The notes under the pieces are model-generated. The model did no database searches and was not told the origin of the DNA. It worked only from the letters and a program-made list of their open reading frames with translations. This document shows, one piece after another, positions 1 to 7,802 of a DNA stretch of 64,000 nt; the stretch's first letter is position 1; each line of letters opens with the position of its first letter. The stretch lies in the NCBI RefSeq assembly GCF_024297185.1, contig NZ_JANCTD010000005.1, positions 1 through 64,000 of the forward strand, in the 5' to 3' direction. The stretch is from Lewinella sp. JB7. Lineage in GTDB: Bacteria > Bacteroidota > Bacteroidia > Chitinophagales > Saprospiraceae. Both the position numbers and the translations under genes were made by a program.

Positions 1-286
1 ACGAACCGCATCCATACTACGCTAAAGGGCCTAACGGTCCGGCAGGCCTACGCGTTAAAAACGAAACACCTCAACTAATCAGGCTTTCAGCGAAGCTGCT
101 GTCTAATATTTTGAGCACCTTCACAGTAACTCTGATTGCCGAGCAGCGTTTGGGCCAATTAAATATCATATACGTATACCTAAATCCCCCCACCCATCGG
201 TTCTCTCTAAAAGCCTAAAAGCCTACCATATTACTGATCTACCATATTACTGATCTACCATATTACCAACCTACCAACCTACCAAC
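1..286. other. Window start: unassigned sequence, no recognised gene
   Basis: This stretch is more AT-rich than most of the window. One plus-strand frame stays open from base 3 to a TAA at 216-218 (71 codons) and could be the 3' end of a gene that begins upstream, but its translation shows no motif that I recognise and its composition is unlike the neighbouring genes. The last 65 bases are short tandem repeats, listed separately. Confidence 0.3.
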
Positions 287-291
287 CTACC
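223..291. repeat. Short tandem repeats (16-bp then 8-bp unit)
   Basis: The unit ctaccatattactgat occurs twice and then partially (223-266), and runs straight into ctaccaac repeats (about 271-286). The stop codon of the cyclase gene on the minus strand (cta at 287-289) is part of the last ctacc word. Similar low-complexity spacers, such as that before atpC (57510-57541), recur in the window. Confidence 0.75.
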
Positions 292-1381
292 CCCTATCCT
301 CCACCGTAAACAACTCCACCTCCTCCCGCCGGCCGCGGAGTTCGGGGCACCCGACGGAGCGGGTTACGTATGAGGATCCGAGGGGCAGTTTTTCGACCAG
401 CGGACCCGAAACCAGCAGATCCACGCCGACGGAGTTACACAGCGACTGCATACGGGACGTTACGTTGAGCACGTCGCCGGTAAACATGATATGCTTTTTG
501 ACGACGCCGATTTCACCGGTGGTAACGCTGCCGTAGTGGAGTCCCGCCTTGAATTTGGGAACGACGCCGAAGGTCGCTTTATACCAATCAGCCCGCTCCC
601 GTAAATCTTCCCGCATGGCGAAGAAGCAACGCAGGCAATTGTTGGCGTTGAGGCCGTCGGCGAGTTTCCAGGAGACGATCATTTCGTCGCCTACGTAGAG
701 GTAAACTTCTCCCCCGTGGCGGACGACGGCGTCGGCCAGATCCGCGTAGTACGCCTTGAGGAGGTGGAAGAACCGCTGGTGACCAAGCGCCTCCGCAATG
801 GCCGTCGATGACCGCATATCGGAGAAGAGAAAGATGCGATTTTCCACCCGCGGCCGGTGGTAGGTGCCCGCCAGTGAGTTCAGCAACGTTACGTGGCCGA
901 TGACTTCGCTTACCTGGGCGTAAACGATCGTCAGGGTGATGGCGACGCCCAGTTGCAGCGCGGTACTCAGATGAACGAGGCTATTCAGGTACTGCCAGAG
1001 CCTGGTCCAGACGCGGGGATCGAGTAGGCCCGTATTCATTTCCATACTCGCCGCGATCGGGTAGGTCACCAGTACGACGAGGTGAATGAAGACGAAGTAG
1101 ATCAAAAATTTATACACCGACTTGCGGAAGAAGGACTGCCGGGTGAAGAGCTTATTTAAGTGGTTCAGTTCCACGTAACCCACCAGCAGACCCAGGCACA
1201 GCATCGACAGGAGCGCAAAGGCGAGGATGCTCGCATTCGGAGAGATGGCCGTCTCGGTGGAAGGGAAGGTACCCCCGTAGGCGACCCACTCAATCAGGAG
1301 GGAGGTGGCGGCCGTGAGCAACCAGATGATTCCGAAGGGAAGAATGCGGTACCAGTTGCGGCGGACTCGGGCGGAAAGCAT
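287..1381 (-). CDS. Membrane-anchored class III nucleotide cyclase
   Basis: The 364-residue protein has four or more predicted membrane helices in its first half (about residues 13-33, 51-71, 90-110 and 136-158) and a C-terminal class III cyclase homology domain (about 182-345). The two metal-binding aspartates are visible as D188 (FLFSDMRSST) and D232 (YVGDE), and the catalytic Asn/Arg segment is GDVLNVTSR at 302-310. Such proteins make a cyclic nucleotide on the cytoplasmic side of the inner membrane. By my alignment the two positions that select adenine (Lys and Asp/Thr in adenylate cyclases) are Leu228 and Met299, so the product cannot be called cAMP from sequence. It stands alone, facing away from the M16 peptidase gene. 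Confidence 0.88.
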   Translation of the reverse strand: MLSARVRRNWYRILPFGIIWLLTAATSLLIEWVAYGGTFPSTETAISPNASILAFALLSMLCLGLLVGYVELNHLNKLFTRQSFFRKSVYKFLIYFVFIHLVVLVTYPIAASMEMNTGLLDPRVWTRLWQYLNSLVHLSTALQLGVAITLTIVYAQVSEVIGHVTLLNSLAGTYHRPRVENRIFLFSDMRSSTAIAEALGHQRFFHLLKAYYADLADAVVRHGGEVYLYVGDEMIVSWKLADGLNANNCLRCFFAMREDLRERADWYKATFGVVPKFKAGLHYGSVTTGEIGVVKKHIMFTGDVLNVTSRMQSLCNSVGVDLLVSGPLVEKLPLGSSYVTRSVGCPELRGRREEVELFTVEDRG

Positions 1382-1614
1382 ACGGTTAGCTTAGCAAGTG
1401 GAGCGGGAATGGGTGTTTCGACGCTAAAAATAGGGTGCGGGCGGGCGGCGGCGGGGCGTAAATCGACGAACGGAGCATAAACGACCGATGAGCCCCTGCG
1501 CGGGGACGCCGGACAAGATTTGTAGACGTACCACGGACGTTGGTCTAAAATCCGACAAGCGATAGGGTACTGATGAGGTATTTTAAAGCCTGATTTCCCA
1601 ACCAAATCGACACT
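1382..1614. other. Divergent intergenic region
   Basis: This 233-bp spacer separates the divergent cyclase and M16 peptidase genes and should hold both promoters. I found no clean TAnnTTTG box on either strand. The short open frames that cross it do not look coding. Confidence 0.5.
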
Positions 1615-4374
1615 ATGCAGCGTTTGAACCTTTCTATCCTGACGCTTTGCTGCGGCCTGCTTCTCCCCCTGACCGGAGCGGTACACGCCCAGGAAGCCAC
1701 CGGTGAACCGGAAATGATCACCTCCGTGGAGGGCATTACCGAATACCGCCTAGACAACGGACTCACGGTCCTGCTCTTTCCCGACCAGTCCGTACCGACC
1801 ATCACCGTCAACGTTACCTACAAAGTAGGCTCACGGCACGAAGCTTACGGGGAAACCGGCATGGCCCACTTGCTCGAGCACCTCGTCTTTAAGGGCACGC
1901 CCGATCACCCAAATATTCCCCAGGAACTCACCGAGCACGGCGCGCGGCCGAACGGAACCACCTGGTACGACCGCACGAACTACTTCGAGACCTTCTCCGC
2001 GACCCCCGAGAACCTCGACTGGGCCCTCGACATGGAAGCCGACCGCATGGTCAATTCTTTCATCGCTAAGAAGGACCTCGACAGTGAGATGACCGTGGTC
2101 CGCAACGAGTTCGAAAGCGGGGAGAACGACCCCGGCGGCGTGCTCATGGAACGGGTGCTCAGCACCGCATACCTCTGGCACAACTACGGTAAATCGACCA
2201 TCGGCTCCAAAGCCGACCTCGAAAACGTGCCCATCGAGCGGCTCCAGGGATTTTACCGCAAGTACTACCAGCCCGACAACGCGGTGCTGGTCGTCGCCGG
2301 AAAGTTTAACCCGGAAACCACCCTGGATCTGATCCAGGAGAAGTTCGGTAGCATCCCCCGGCCCGAGCGCGAACTCTACCCCACCTACACCCGCGAGCCT
2401 ATCCAGGACGGCGAGCGCTTCGTGGAACTGAAGCGGGTAGGGGATGTCCAGGTTGTCCAGGCCGCCTACCACCTTCCGGCGGGACCCCACCCTGACTTTC
2501 CGGCCATTGCCGTACTGATGGACGTACTCACCGACGAGCCCGGCGGCCGCCTGTACACCGCCCTCGTCGAAGAAGGAAACGCCAGCTCGATCTGGGGCTT
2601 TGCTCCCGCGCTCGCCGAACCCACCTTCGCCTTCTTCAACGCCAACGTGCTGAAGGAAAACGACCTGATGGAAGTGGAAACGACCCTCAAGAACACTCTC
2701 GACAGCCTCGCGCAGAATCCGCCTACGGAGGAGGAGGTCAAGCGTGCCCGGGACGGCATCCTCAAGAACTTCGAAATCAACCAGCGCGACGCTAACCGGG
2801 TAGGCCTCACCCTGAGCAGCTACATTGCCCAGGGCGACTGGCGTCTCGGATTCATCTTTCGCGATCGGGTCGAACAGGTGACCGTCGACGACGTGGTCCG
2901 CGTAGCCGAGAAGTACTTCAAACCCCAGAACCGTACCATCGGCCGCTTCTTCCCGGTGGAGAAGCCCGACCGGGCCGAAATTCCCGAAGTGGGTGACCTG
3001 TCGGCTATGACGGAGGGCTACGAAGGCCGCGAAGCTATCGCGGAGGGCGAAGAATTCGATCCCGCCTACGACAACATCGACCAACGTACGGTAAGCGGTA
3101 CCCTTGGTACCAACGACAACATCGAATACGCCCTGCTGCCCAAGGAAACCCGCGGCAACAGCGTCAACGCCCAACTGCAACTCCGCTTCGGCAACCTCGA
3201 CGTCATGAAGGGGAAGGCCATGGCCGGCGACAAGGCGGGCAGTATGCTGATGATGGGTTCCGAAAAGTACACCCGTCAGCAAATCCAGGATAAACTTGAC
3301 GAACTGAAGGCCCGGGTGAATATCGGCGGCGATGCCGACGGTGCCTACGCCTACATCGAAACCGAGAACGAACGGTTGCCCGCGGTCATCGACCTGATCG
3401 GTGAGATACTGCGTAAGCCCACCTTCCCGGAGACAGAGTTCAACAAGATGATCAAGGAGGAACTGGCTGCCATCGAGGAGCGCCGCAGCGACCCCCAGGC
3501 CATCGTCTTTACCGAAATGCAACGGCGGGCCAGCGACTTTCCGCAGGATCACCCCTTCTACGTCATGACCTTTGACGAGGAGGTGGATGCCCTGAAGAAG
3601 CTGAAACTGGAGGACGTCAAGCAGTACTACAACGACGTGTACGGCGGCGGCAATATTACCTTTTCCGCCAGCGGGGACATGGACGTGGACGCCGTGAAGG
3701 AAGCTCTGGAGCGCAACTTCGGCGACTGGACGAGTCCCACCGAATTTAAGCGCGTGCCCCGCACCTACCAGGCCGTCAAGCCCGAAATGGTCAAAATGGA
3801 AACCCCCGATAAGGCCAATGCCTGGTTCGTGGCCGTCCAAACGCTGCCCCTCAACGACGAGCACCCCGACTACCCGGCCCTCGTCATGGGCAACTACATG
3901 CTCGGAGGCGGATTTCTGAACAGCCGTCTGGCCACCCGCATCCGCCAGCAGGACGGCCTCAGCTACGGCGTTGGCAGCCAGTTCAACGCGAGCTCACTCG
4001 ACGAACGGGCGACCTTCATGTCCTACGCCATTTACAATCCCGAGAACCGGGAGGCGTTGGAGAAAGCGTTCCGCGAGGAAATCGATAAGGCCCGCAGCGA
4101 AGGCTTTACGGCCGAGGAGATCGCTGCTGCCAAGAGTGGCTGGAAACAGAATGCCGCCGTCAGCCGCGCCCAGGACCGCAGCATGGCCGGTGAACTGGGG
4201 AACAACGCCTACCTCGACCGCGATATGCAGTGGGATAAGGCCCTGGAGGAGAAGATGATGGCCCTTACCCCGGAGCAGATTAACGCCGCGATCAAGCGGT
4301 ACATCGACGTCGATAAGATGGTCATCCTACGCGCGGGTGACTTCGCGAAAGCGGAATCCGTCAAGAAACCGTAA
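1615..4374 (+). CDS. M16 family zinc metallopeptidase (two-module pitrilysin type)
   Basis: The 919-residue protein begins with a signal peptide (cleavage expected near the VHAQ at 23-26), so it is exported. The inverted zinc motif HxxEH is H85-L-L-E88-H89, and the downstream acidic segment VVRNEFESGENDP (near residues 160-170) supplies the third zinc ligand. The protein holds two M16 modules in tandem: the first (to about 460) carries the zinc site, the second lacks it and should be the non-catalytic partner half, as in the 900-residue PqqL/PtrA-like proteins of this phylum. A role in degrading peptides in the periplasm is inferred from the family. A GC-rich hairpin follows the stop codon. 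Confidence 0.93.
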   Translation: MQRLNLSILTLCCGLLLPLTGAVHAQEATGEPEMITSVEGITEYRLDNGLTVLLFPDQSVPTITVNVTYKVGSRHEAYGETGMAHLLEHLVFKGTPDHPNIPQELTEHGARPNGTTWYDRTNYFETFSATPENLDWALDMEADRMVNSFIAKKDLDSEMTVVRNEFESGENDPGGVLMERVLSTAYLWHNYGKSTIGSKADLENVPIERLQGFYRKYYQPDNAVLVVAGKFNPETTLDLIQEKFGSIPRPERELYPTYTREPIQDGERFVELKRVGDVQVVQAAYHLPAGPHPDFPAIAVLMDVLTDEPGGRLYTALVEEGNASSIWGFAPALAEPTFAFFNANVLKENDLMEVETTLKNTLDSLAQNPPTEEEVKRARDGILKNFEINQRDANRVGLTLSSYIAQGDWRLGFIFRDRVEQVTVDDVVRVAEKYFKPQNRTIGRFFPVEKPDRAEIPEVGDLSAMTEGYEGREAIAEGEEFDPAYDNIDQRTVSGTLGTNDNIEYALLPKETRGNSVNAQLQLRFGNLDVMKGKAMAGDKAGSMLMMGSEKYTRQQIQDKLDELKARVNIGGDADGAYAYIETENERLPAVIDLIGEILRKPTFPETEFNKMIKEELAAIEERRSDPQAIVFTEMQRRASDFPQDHPFYVMTFDEEVDALKKLKLEDVKQYYNDVYGGGNITFSASGDMDVDAVKEALERNFGDWTSPTEFKRVPRTYQAVKPEMVKMETPDKANAWFVAVQTLPLNDEHPDYPALVMGNYMLGGGFLNSRLATRIRQQDGLSYGVGSQFNASSLDERATFMSYAIYNPENREALEKAFREEIDKARSEGFTAEEIAAAKSGWKQNAAVSRAQDRSMAGELGNNAYLDRDMQWDKALEEKMMALTPEQINAAIKRYIDVDKMVILRAGDFAKAESVKKP

Positions 4375-4400
4375 CCTCTTTTCCGAACAGGCGTTACTTT

Positions 4401-4446
4401 GGGCGGGGCCGCAGGAGCAATGAACGTTGCCCCCGTGGCCCCGCCC
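4401..4446 (+). terminator. GC-rich hairpin after the M16 gene
   Basis: GGGCGGGGCC (4401-4410) pairs perfectly with GGCCCCGCCC (4437-4446), with a weaker inner GCAA/TTGC stem. It is followed by a short T-rich run (ttcttat). The shape and the place, 27 bases after a stop codon, fit an intrinsic terminator, though the T tract is poor. Confidence 0.5.
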
Positions 4447-4470
4447 TTCTTATATCAGCTACCCCCCCTT

Positions 4471-5631
4471 ATGCGCTACTTCTACTTCCTTATGCTTCTC
4501 GGTCTCACTGCCTGTAACGGGGCGGAAACCACGGAATCCAACGCCACGGCGGCTCCCGACCGTGCCGCGAATACCGAACCCACTATGATGCTTACCGCCG
4601 CCGGGGTGGAAGCGGAGACGGTATTCAACTACGAGGATATCCTGTGGGGCTTCACCTTCCTGCCCGACGGCCGCATGATCGCCACCGAAAAGGGGGGCAA
4701 ACTGCTCCTCATCGAGGGGGATTCTTCCACGCTGATCGGTGGCGTTCCGGAAGTGCGCGCGGTAGGCCAGGGCGGCCTGCTCGACGTGCTGCTCGACCAG
4801 GACTTCGCGAACAACCGACTGGTCTACCTCTCGTACAGCCGTAGCGAGGACGGGGGCGAAAAAGGCTTCACCTCCGTCGGTCGCGGCCGCCTCAGCGACG
4901 ACGGCACCACCCTGGAGGACTTCACCTCCCTCTACGACGGCGGTCCGGCCACCGATAAGGGACAACACTACGGCAGCCGGATGGTCTGGGGACCGAACGA
5001 CGGCCATCTCTACTTCACCATCGGCGACCGGGGGAACCGCGACGAAAACCCCCAGGACACCACCCGCGACGGCGGTAAGGTGTACCGGATCACGGCCGAC
5101 GGCAATATTCCGGACGATAACCCCTTCGTCGGTACGCCCAACGCTAAGGAAGCCATCTACTCCTACGGTCACCGCAACCTGCAGGGCATGGCCGTGCATC
5201 CGGAAACCGGCGAGATTTGGGAAAACGAGCACGGTCCCCGGGGCGGAGACGAGGTCAACGTGATCGAAGCCGGCAAAAACTACGGCTGGCCCGTGATCAC
5301 CTACGGAATCAACTACGACGGTAGCCAGATCACCCAGGAGGTAGCCAAATCGGGAATGGAACAGCCCCTGCACTACTGGGTGCCGAGCATCGCACCTAGC
5401 GGCATGGCCTTCGTTACCGGCGACCGTTACCCCGGCTGGGAGGGCGATCTACTGGTGGGCAGCCTCAAGTTCAGCTACCTCAAGCTTGTGCACCTTGACG
5501 GTAAGAACGTTACCGGCGAGCAGGACCTGATCAAGAATATCGGTCGTGTCCGCGATGTCCGGATGGGACCGGACGGCTACATCTACGCGAGTATTGAGGG
5601 TACGGGGATCGTGCGGGTTGTCCCCGTGTAG
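4471..5631 (+). CDS. PQQ-dependent sugar dehydrogenase-like lipoprotein
   Basis: I start the gene at ATG 4471, not at the earlier in-frame start, because it gives a clean lipoprotein signal (MRYFYFLMLLGLTACNG, lipobox LTAC) and the upstream part lies in a terminator-like hairpin. The mature protein (about 370 residues) is a six-bladed soluble glucose/sorbosone dehydrogenase fold: GQGGLLDVLLD, HYGSRMVWGPNDGHLYFTIGDRG-type blade with the likely catalytic His, YGHRNLQGMA, and ENEHGPRGGDEVN, which are the usual substrate and PQQ/Ca sites. It would oxidise an aldose or related sugar at the cell surface or in the periplasm. No PQQ biosynthesis genes are in the window. The stop codon TAG begins a palindromic element. 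Confidence 0.9.
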   Translation: MRYFYFLMLLGLTACNGAETTESNATAAPDRAANTEPTMMLTAAGVEAETVFNYEDILWGFTFLPDGRMIATEKGGKLLLIEGDSSTLIGGVPEVRAVGQGGLLDVLLDQDFANNRLVYLSYSRSEDGGEKGFTSVGRGRLSDDGTTLEDFTSLYDGGPATDKGQHYGSRMVWGPNDGHLYFTIGDRGNRDENPQDTTRDGGKVYRITADGNIPDDNPFVGTPNAKEAIYSYGHRNLQGMAVHPETGEIWENEHGPRGGDEVNVIEAGKNYGWPVITYGINYDGSQITQEVAKSGMEQPLHYWVPSIAPSGMAFVTGDRYPGWEGDLLVGSLKFSYLKLVHLDGKNVTGEQDLIKNIGRVRDVRMGPDGYIYASIEGTGIVRVVPV

Positions 5632-5636
5632 CGCCG

Positions 5637-5746
5637 TGTAGCGCCGGCTTGAGCCGGCGAGCTGTACGCATTGTTTCCGCGTGGCTACCAGCGTGACGGC
5701 TCAAGCCGTCGCTACACGAAAGCGGGACGGCTCAAGCCGTCGCTAC
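5637..5746. repeat. Three palindromic ACGGCT/AGCCGT elements
   Basis: Cores are at 5643-5658 (gccggcttgagccggc), 5695-5710 and 5726-5741 (both gacggctcaagccgtc). Each core is a 7-bp inverted repeat with a 2-base loop, flanked by GTAGCG or CGCTACAC. The first copy runs from the stop of the sugar dehydrogenase gene; the last ends next to the 3' end of the gene on the other strand. The same element forms the array at 20372-20747. Confidence 0.9.
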
Positions 5747-5753
5747 ACGGAAG

Positions 5754-6128
5754 CTAGGTGAAGGCACTACCGAGCAGGAAGAATACGATAAGCAGCGCCA
5801 CGCAGCCCGCGGCAATGATCCGGATCTTTTCCACTCGGTTCTGGCTGTCGCGATGCGATTTGCGAAACTTATTGAGTGGGGTTTCCGCCTCGTGGTTGAT
5901 GCGGCAGGTGTAGTCGTAATGATTGCCGCCGGTGTGGTCGATACTGACCTCACACAGTTCCTGGTCGAGAAAAACGGAGTAGGTCCGGGACTCCCGCACT
6001 TCGAAGTCAATCTGCACGACGCGGTCGTTGCAGTGCAGCACTACGTGCTGGGTCTTGTCCCCGTGAAAGAGGCCCAGTGTGTAGTGGTGACCCTGGTGGC
6101 CGGTAATATTCCAGGTGTGCTGCGGCAT
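5754..6128 (-). CDS. Small C-tail-anchored protein of unknown function
   Basis: The 124-residue protein is not recognised. The first ~80 residues are soluble-looking and rich in His and aromatic residues, with beta-like periodicity (HHYTLGLFHG, HVVLHCND, RTYSVFLDQELCEVSIDH). A basic linker is followed by one hydrophobic segment at about residues 103-122 that would anchor it in a membrane. Coding is supported by normal codon use and by a snug fit between neighbours: it is 48 bp downstream of the CrtA-like gene on the same strand and may be co-transcribed with it. Confidence 0.7.
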   Translation of the reverse strand: MPQHTWNITGHQGHHYTLGLFHGDKTQHVVLHCNDRVVQIDFEVRESRTYSVFLDQELCEVSIDHTGGNHYDYTCRINHEAETPLNKFRKSHRDSQNRVEKIRIIAAGCVALLIVFFLLGSAFT

Positions 6129-6176
6129 GAAGAGGAGCGGGGGCGATGATTCGAGAAATAAGGTACCAAGAAGATT

Positions 6177-6923
6177 TCAATCCGTACCAACTTTAACATT
6201 CCCTTCCACCTGCCCCGGATCCTGCTCAATTGCCGGAAGATCAAGGCCTTGCCAGCTTCCGTAGGCGCCGAGAATCCGGAAGCGCGTAAAGAGTTCCTCC
6301 CGGTACCAGCCACGCTCCCGGGTGAACTTTACGACTTCCCGGTGATGGGTGCTGTGGTACGCAAACCGCGTCATTGCCGCTCCGCTCTCCCATATGCTGA
6401 AGGTAGCCTGCATAAAAATCGGATACTCCCCGATGCCCACGCTCAGTCGGCGGGCTGGATGCTCGTACACCGACGCGCTGGTGCGGGGCACGTAACGCCA
6501 GAAGTCCAGGAGCTTGTGGGGCCGGATGGTGGCCCGGGTGATGACCGCCACGGGGTCCTCCGCCCGGTACCGGTCGGGGCGCGGAGTGAAGGGGTTGTCG
6601 CCGCCCCATTCGCCGTGGGACATGGTCGCCTCCAGGTGAAAGGTGATCCGCTCGCTGGTGCGCGTCTTTACTTCGCCGAACCAGGGGTGGCTCGCGAAAA
6701 AATCCGCTGCGGCGCTGCCGCCGTCCCAGTGACCCAGGAGGGCATACACTCCCCAATTCGGGGATACCGCGAAGCCGTTGCCGCCGCCGCTTCCCATCAG
6801 CCGGTAGAATTTTAGTCCGGCTACGGTTGCTAGCTTTGGCGGAGCCAGGCCCATTTGTGACAGCGCCCAGAGACGATTTTGGAAACCGGAATAGCGCAGG
6901 AGGGTGAGGGTGGTGATGACCAA
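6177..6923 (-). CDS. CrtA-like (spheroidene monooxygenase-type) protein
   Basis: The 248-residue protein matches the remembered pattern of spheroidene monooxygenase family proteins along its length: KFYRLMGSGGGNGFAVSPNWGVYALLGHWD near residues 39-68, FFASHPWFGEVKTRT, an APxxAHG-type SHGEWGGDNPF, VAVITRATIRPHKLLDFWRYVP, IGIGE-like SVGIGEYPIFMQATFSIWES, and WYREELFTRFRIL near the C-terminus. CrtA inserts oxygen into carotenoids, so a role in carotenoid ketolation is possible. No other carotenoid gene is nearby, so the substrate is unknown. Confidence 0.8.
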   Translation of the reverse strand: MVITTLTLLRYSGFQNRLWALSQMGLAPPKLATVAGLKFYRLMGSGGGNGFAVSPNWGVYALLGHWDGGSAAADFFASHPWFGEVKTRTSERITFHLEATMSHGEWGGDNPFTPRPDRYRAEDPVAVITRATIRPHKLLDFWRYVPRTSASVYEHPARRLSVGIGEYPIFMQATFSIWESGAAMTRFAYHSTHHREVVKFTRERGWYREELFTRFRILGAYGSWQGLDLPAIEQDPGQVEGNVKVGTD

Positions 6924-7010
6924 AGGATTTGGACTAACAAACTATGCTCACACGGCAACCGTTCAAAGAAAGTATGCTTATAGTTGCGCCTAAATTGTAA
7001 TTTCCGCCTC

Positions 7011-7793
7011 ATGAATTTGAAGATGAAGAAAGACGGTAAGTTCGAATTCCTGGAAACCGGGGGTTCGGGCGAGCCCCTTCTCTTACTACACGGTCTCTTC
7101 GGCGGTCTCAGCAATTTCGGCGCACAGATCGAGGAGTTCAGCGGTCGCTTCAACGTCATCGTACCCACCCTGCCCATGATGACCCTGCCCCTGCGCAAGG
7201 TCTCTCTCGCCGGACTGGTCGACCACCTCGCCGAATTCGTCGTCCATAAGCAGCTGCATAACATCCATCTCATGGGCAACAGCCTCGGTGGACACGTAGC
7301 GATCCTCTATGCCATCGATCATCCCGACCGCATCGCTTCCATCACCCTTACCGGCAGCAGCGGTCTCTTCGAGAGCGCCATGGGCAACAGCTTTCCTCCG
7401 CGGGGCAACTACGAATTCATCAAGAAAAAGGTGGAGAGCACCTTTTACGATCCGGCTACTTCCTCCAAGGAGTTGGTAGACGAGGTCTACAACACCGTCA
7501 ACGACCGCAGCCGGGGCATCCGCATCGTGATGACCGCCAAGTCGGCCGTGCGCCATAATCTGGCCCATAAACTCCACAACATCGAGGCACCCACCCTGCT
7601 GGTGTGGGGGAAACAGGACGAGATCACGCCGCCCTTCGTCGGGGAGCAGTTCCACGAGCTGATCAAAGACTCCGAGTTGCACTTCATCGACCGTTGCGCT
7701 CATGCCCCCATGATGGAACGGCCCCGGGAGTTCAACCGGATCATGGGCAACTTTCTGGAACGGGTCGCCGCCCGCCAGCCCTCGCCCGCCTAG
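7011..7793 (+). CDS. Alpha/beta hydrolase
   Basis: A 260-residue alpha/beta-hydrolase fold enzyme. The oxyanion-hole HG (LLLLHGLFGG, near residue 27), nucleophile Ser91 in GNSLGG, acid Asp203 (WGKQDEITPP) and His231 (CAHAPMMERP) are all visible. I prefer ATG 7011; an in-frame TTG at 6984 overlaps a promoter-like TATAGTTG (6979-6986). The catalytic signature suits an esterase or C-C hydrolase, but the substrate cannot be read from sequence. It faces away from the CrtA-like gene across an 87-bp spacer. Confidence 0.88.
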   Translation: MNLKMKKDGKFEFLETGGSGEPLLLLHGLFGGLSNFGAQIEEFSGRFNVIVPTLPMMTLPLRKVSLAGLVDHLAEFVVHKQLHNIHLMGNSLGGHVAILYAIDHPDRIASITLTGSSGLFESAMGNSFPPRGNYEFIKKKVESTFYDPATSSKELVDEVYNTVNDRSRGIRIVMTAKSAVRHNLAHKLHNIEAPTLLVWGKQDEITPPFVGEQFHELIKDSELHFIDRCAHAPMMERPREFNRIMGNFLERVAARQPSPA

Positions 7794-7802
7794 GATCGCG
7801 CC

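Noticed and set aside
1831-3864. Long open frame (677 codons) on the minus strand
   Set aside because: It is antisense to the M16 peptidase gene, whose domains and motifs are complete; high GC produces long antisense frames.
4399-4470. Upstream start for the sugar dehydrogenase gene
   Set aside because: It would place the start in a terminator-like hairpin and bury the lipoprotein signal 24 residues into the protein.
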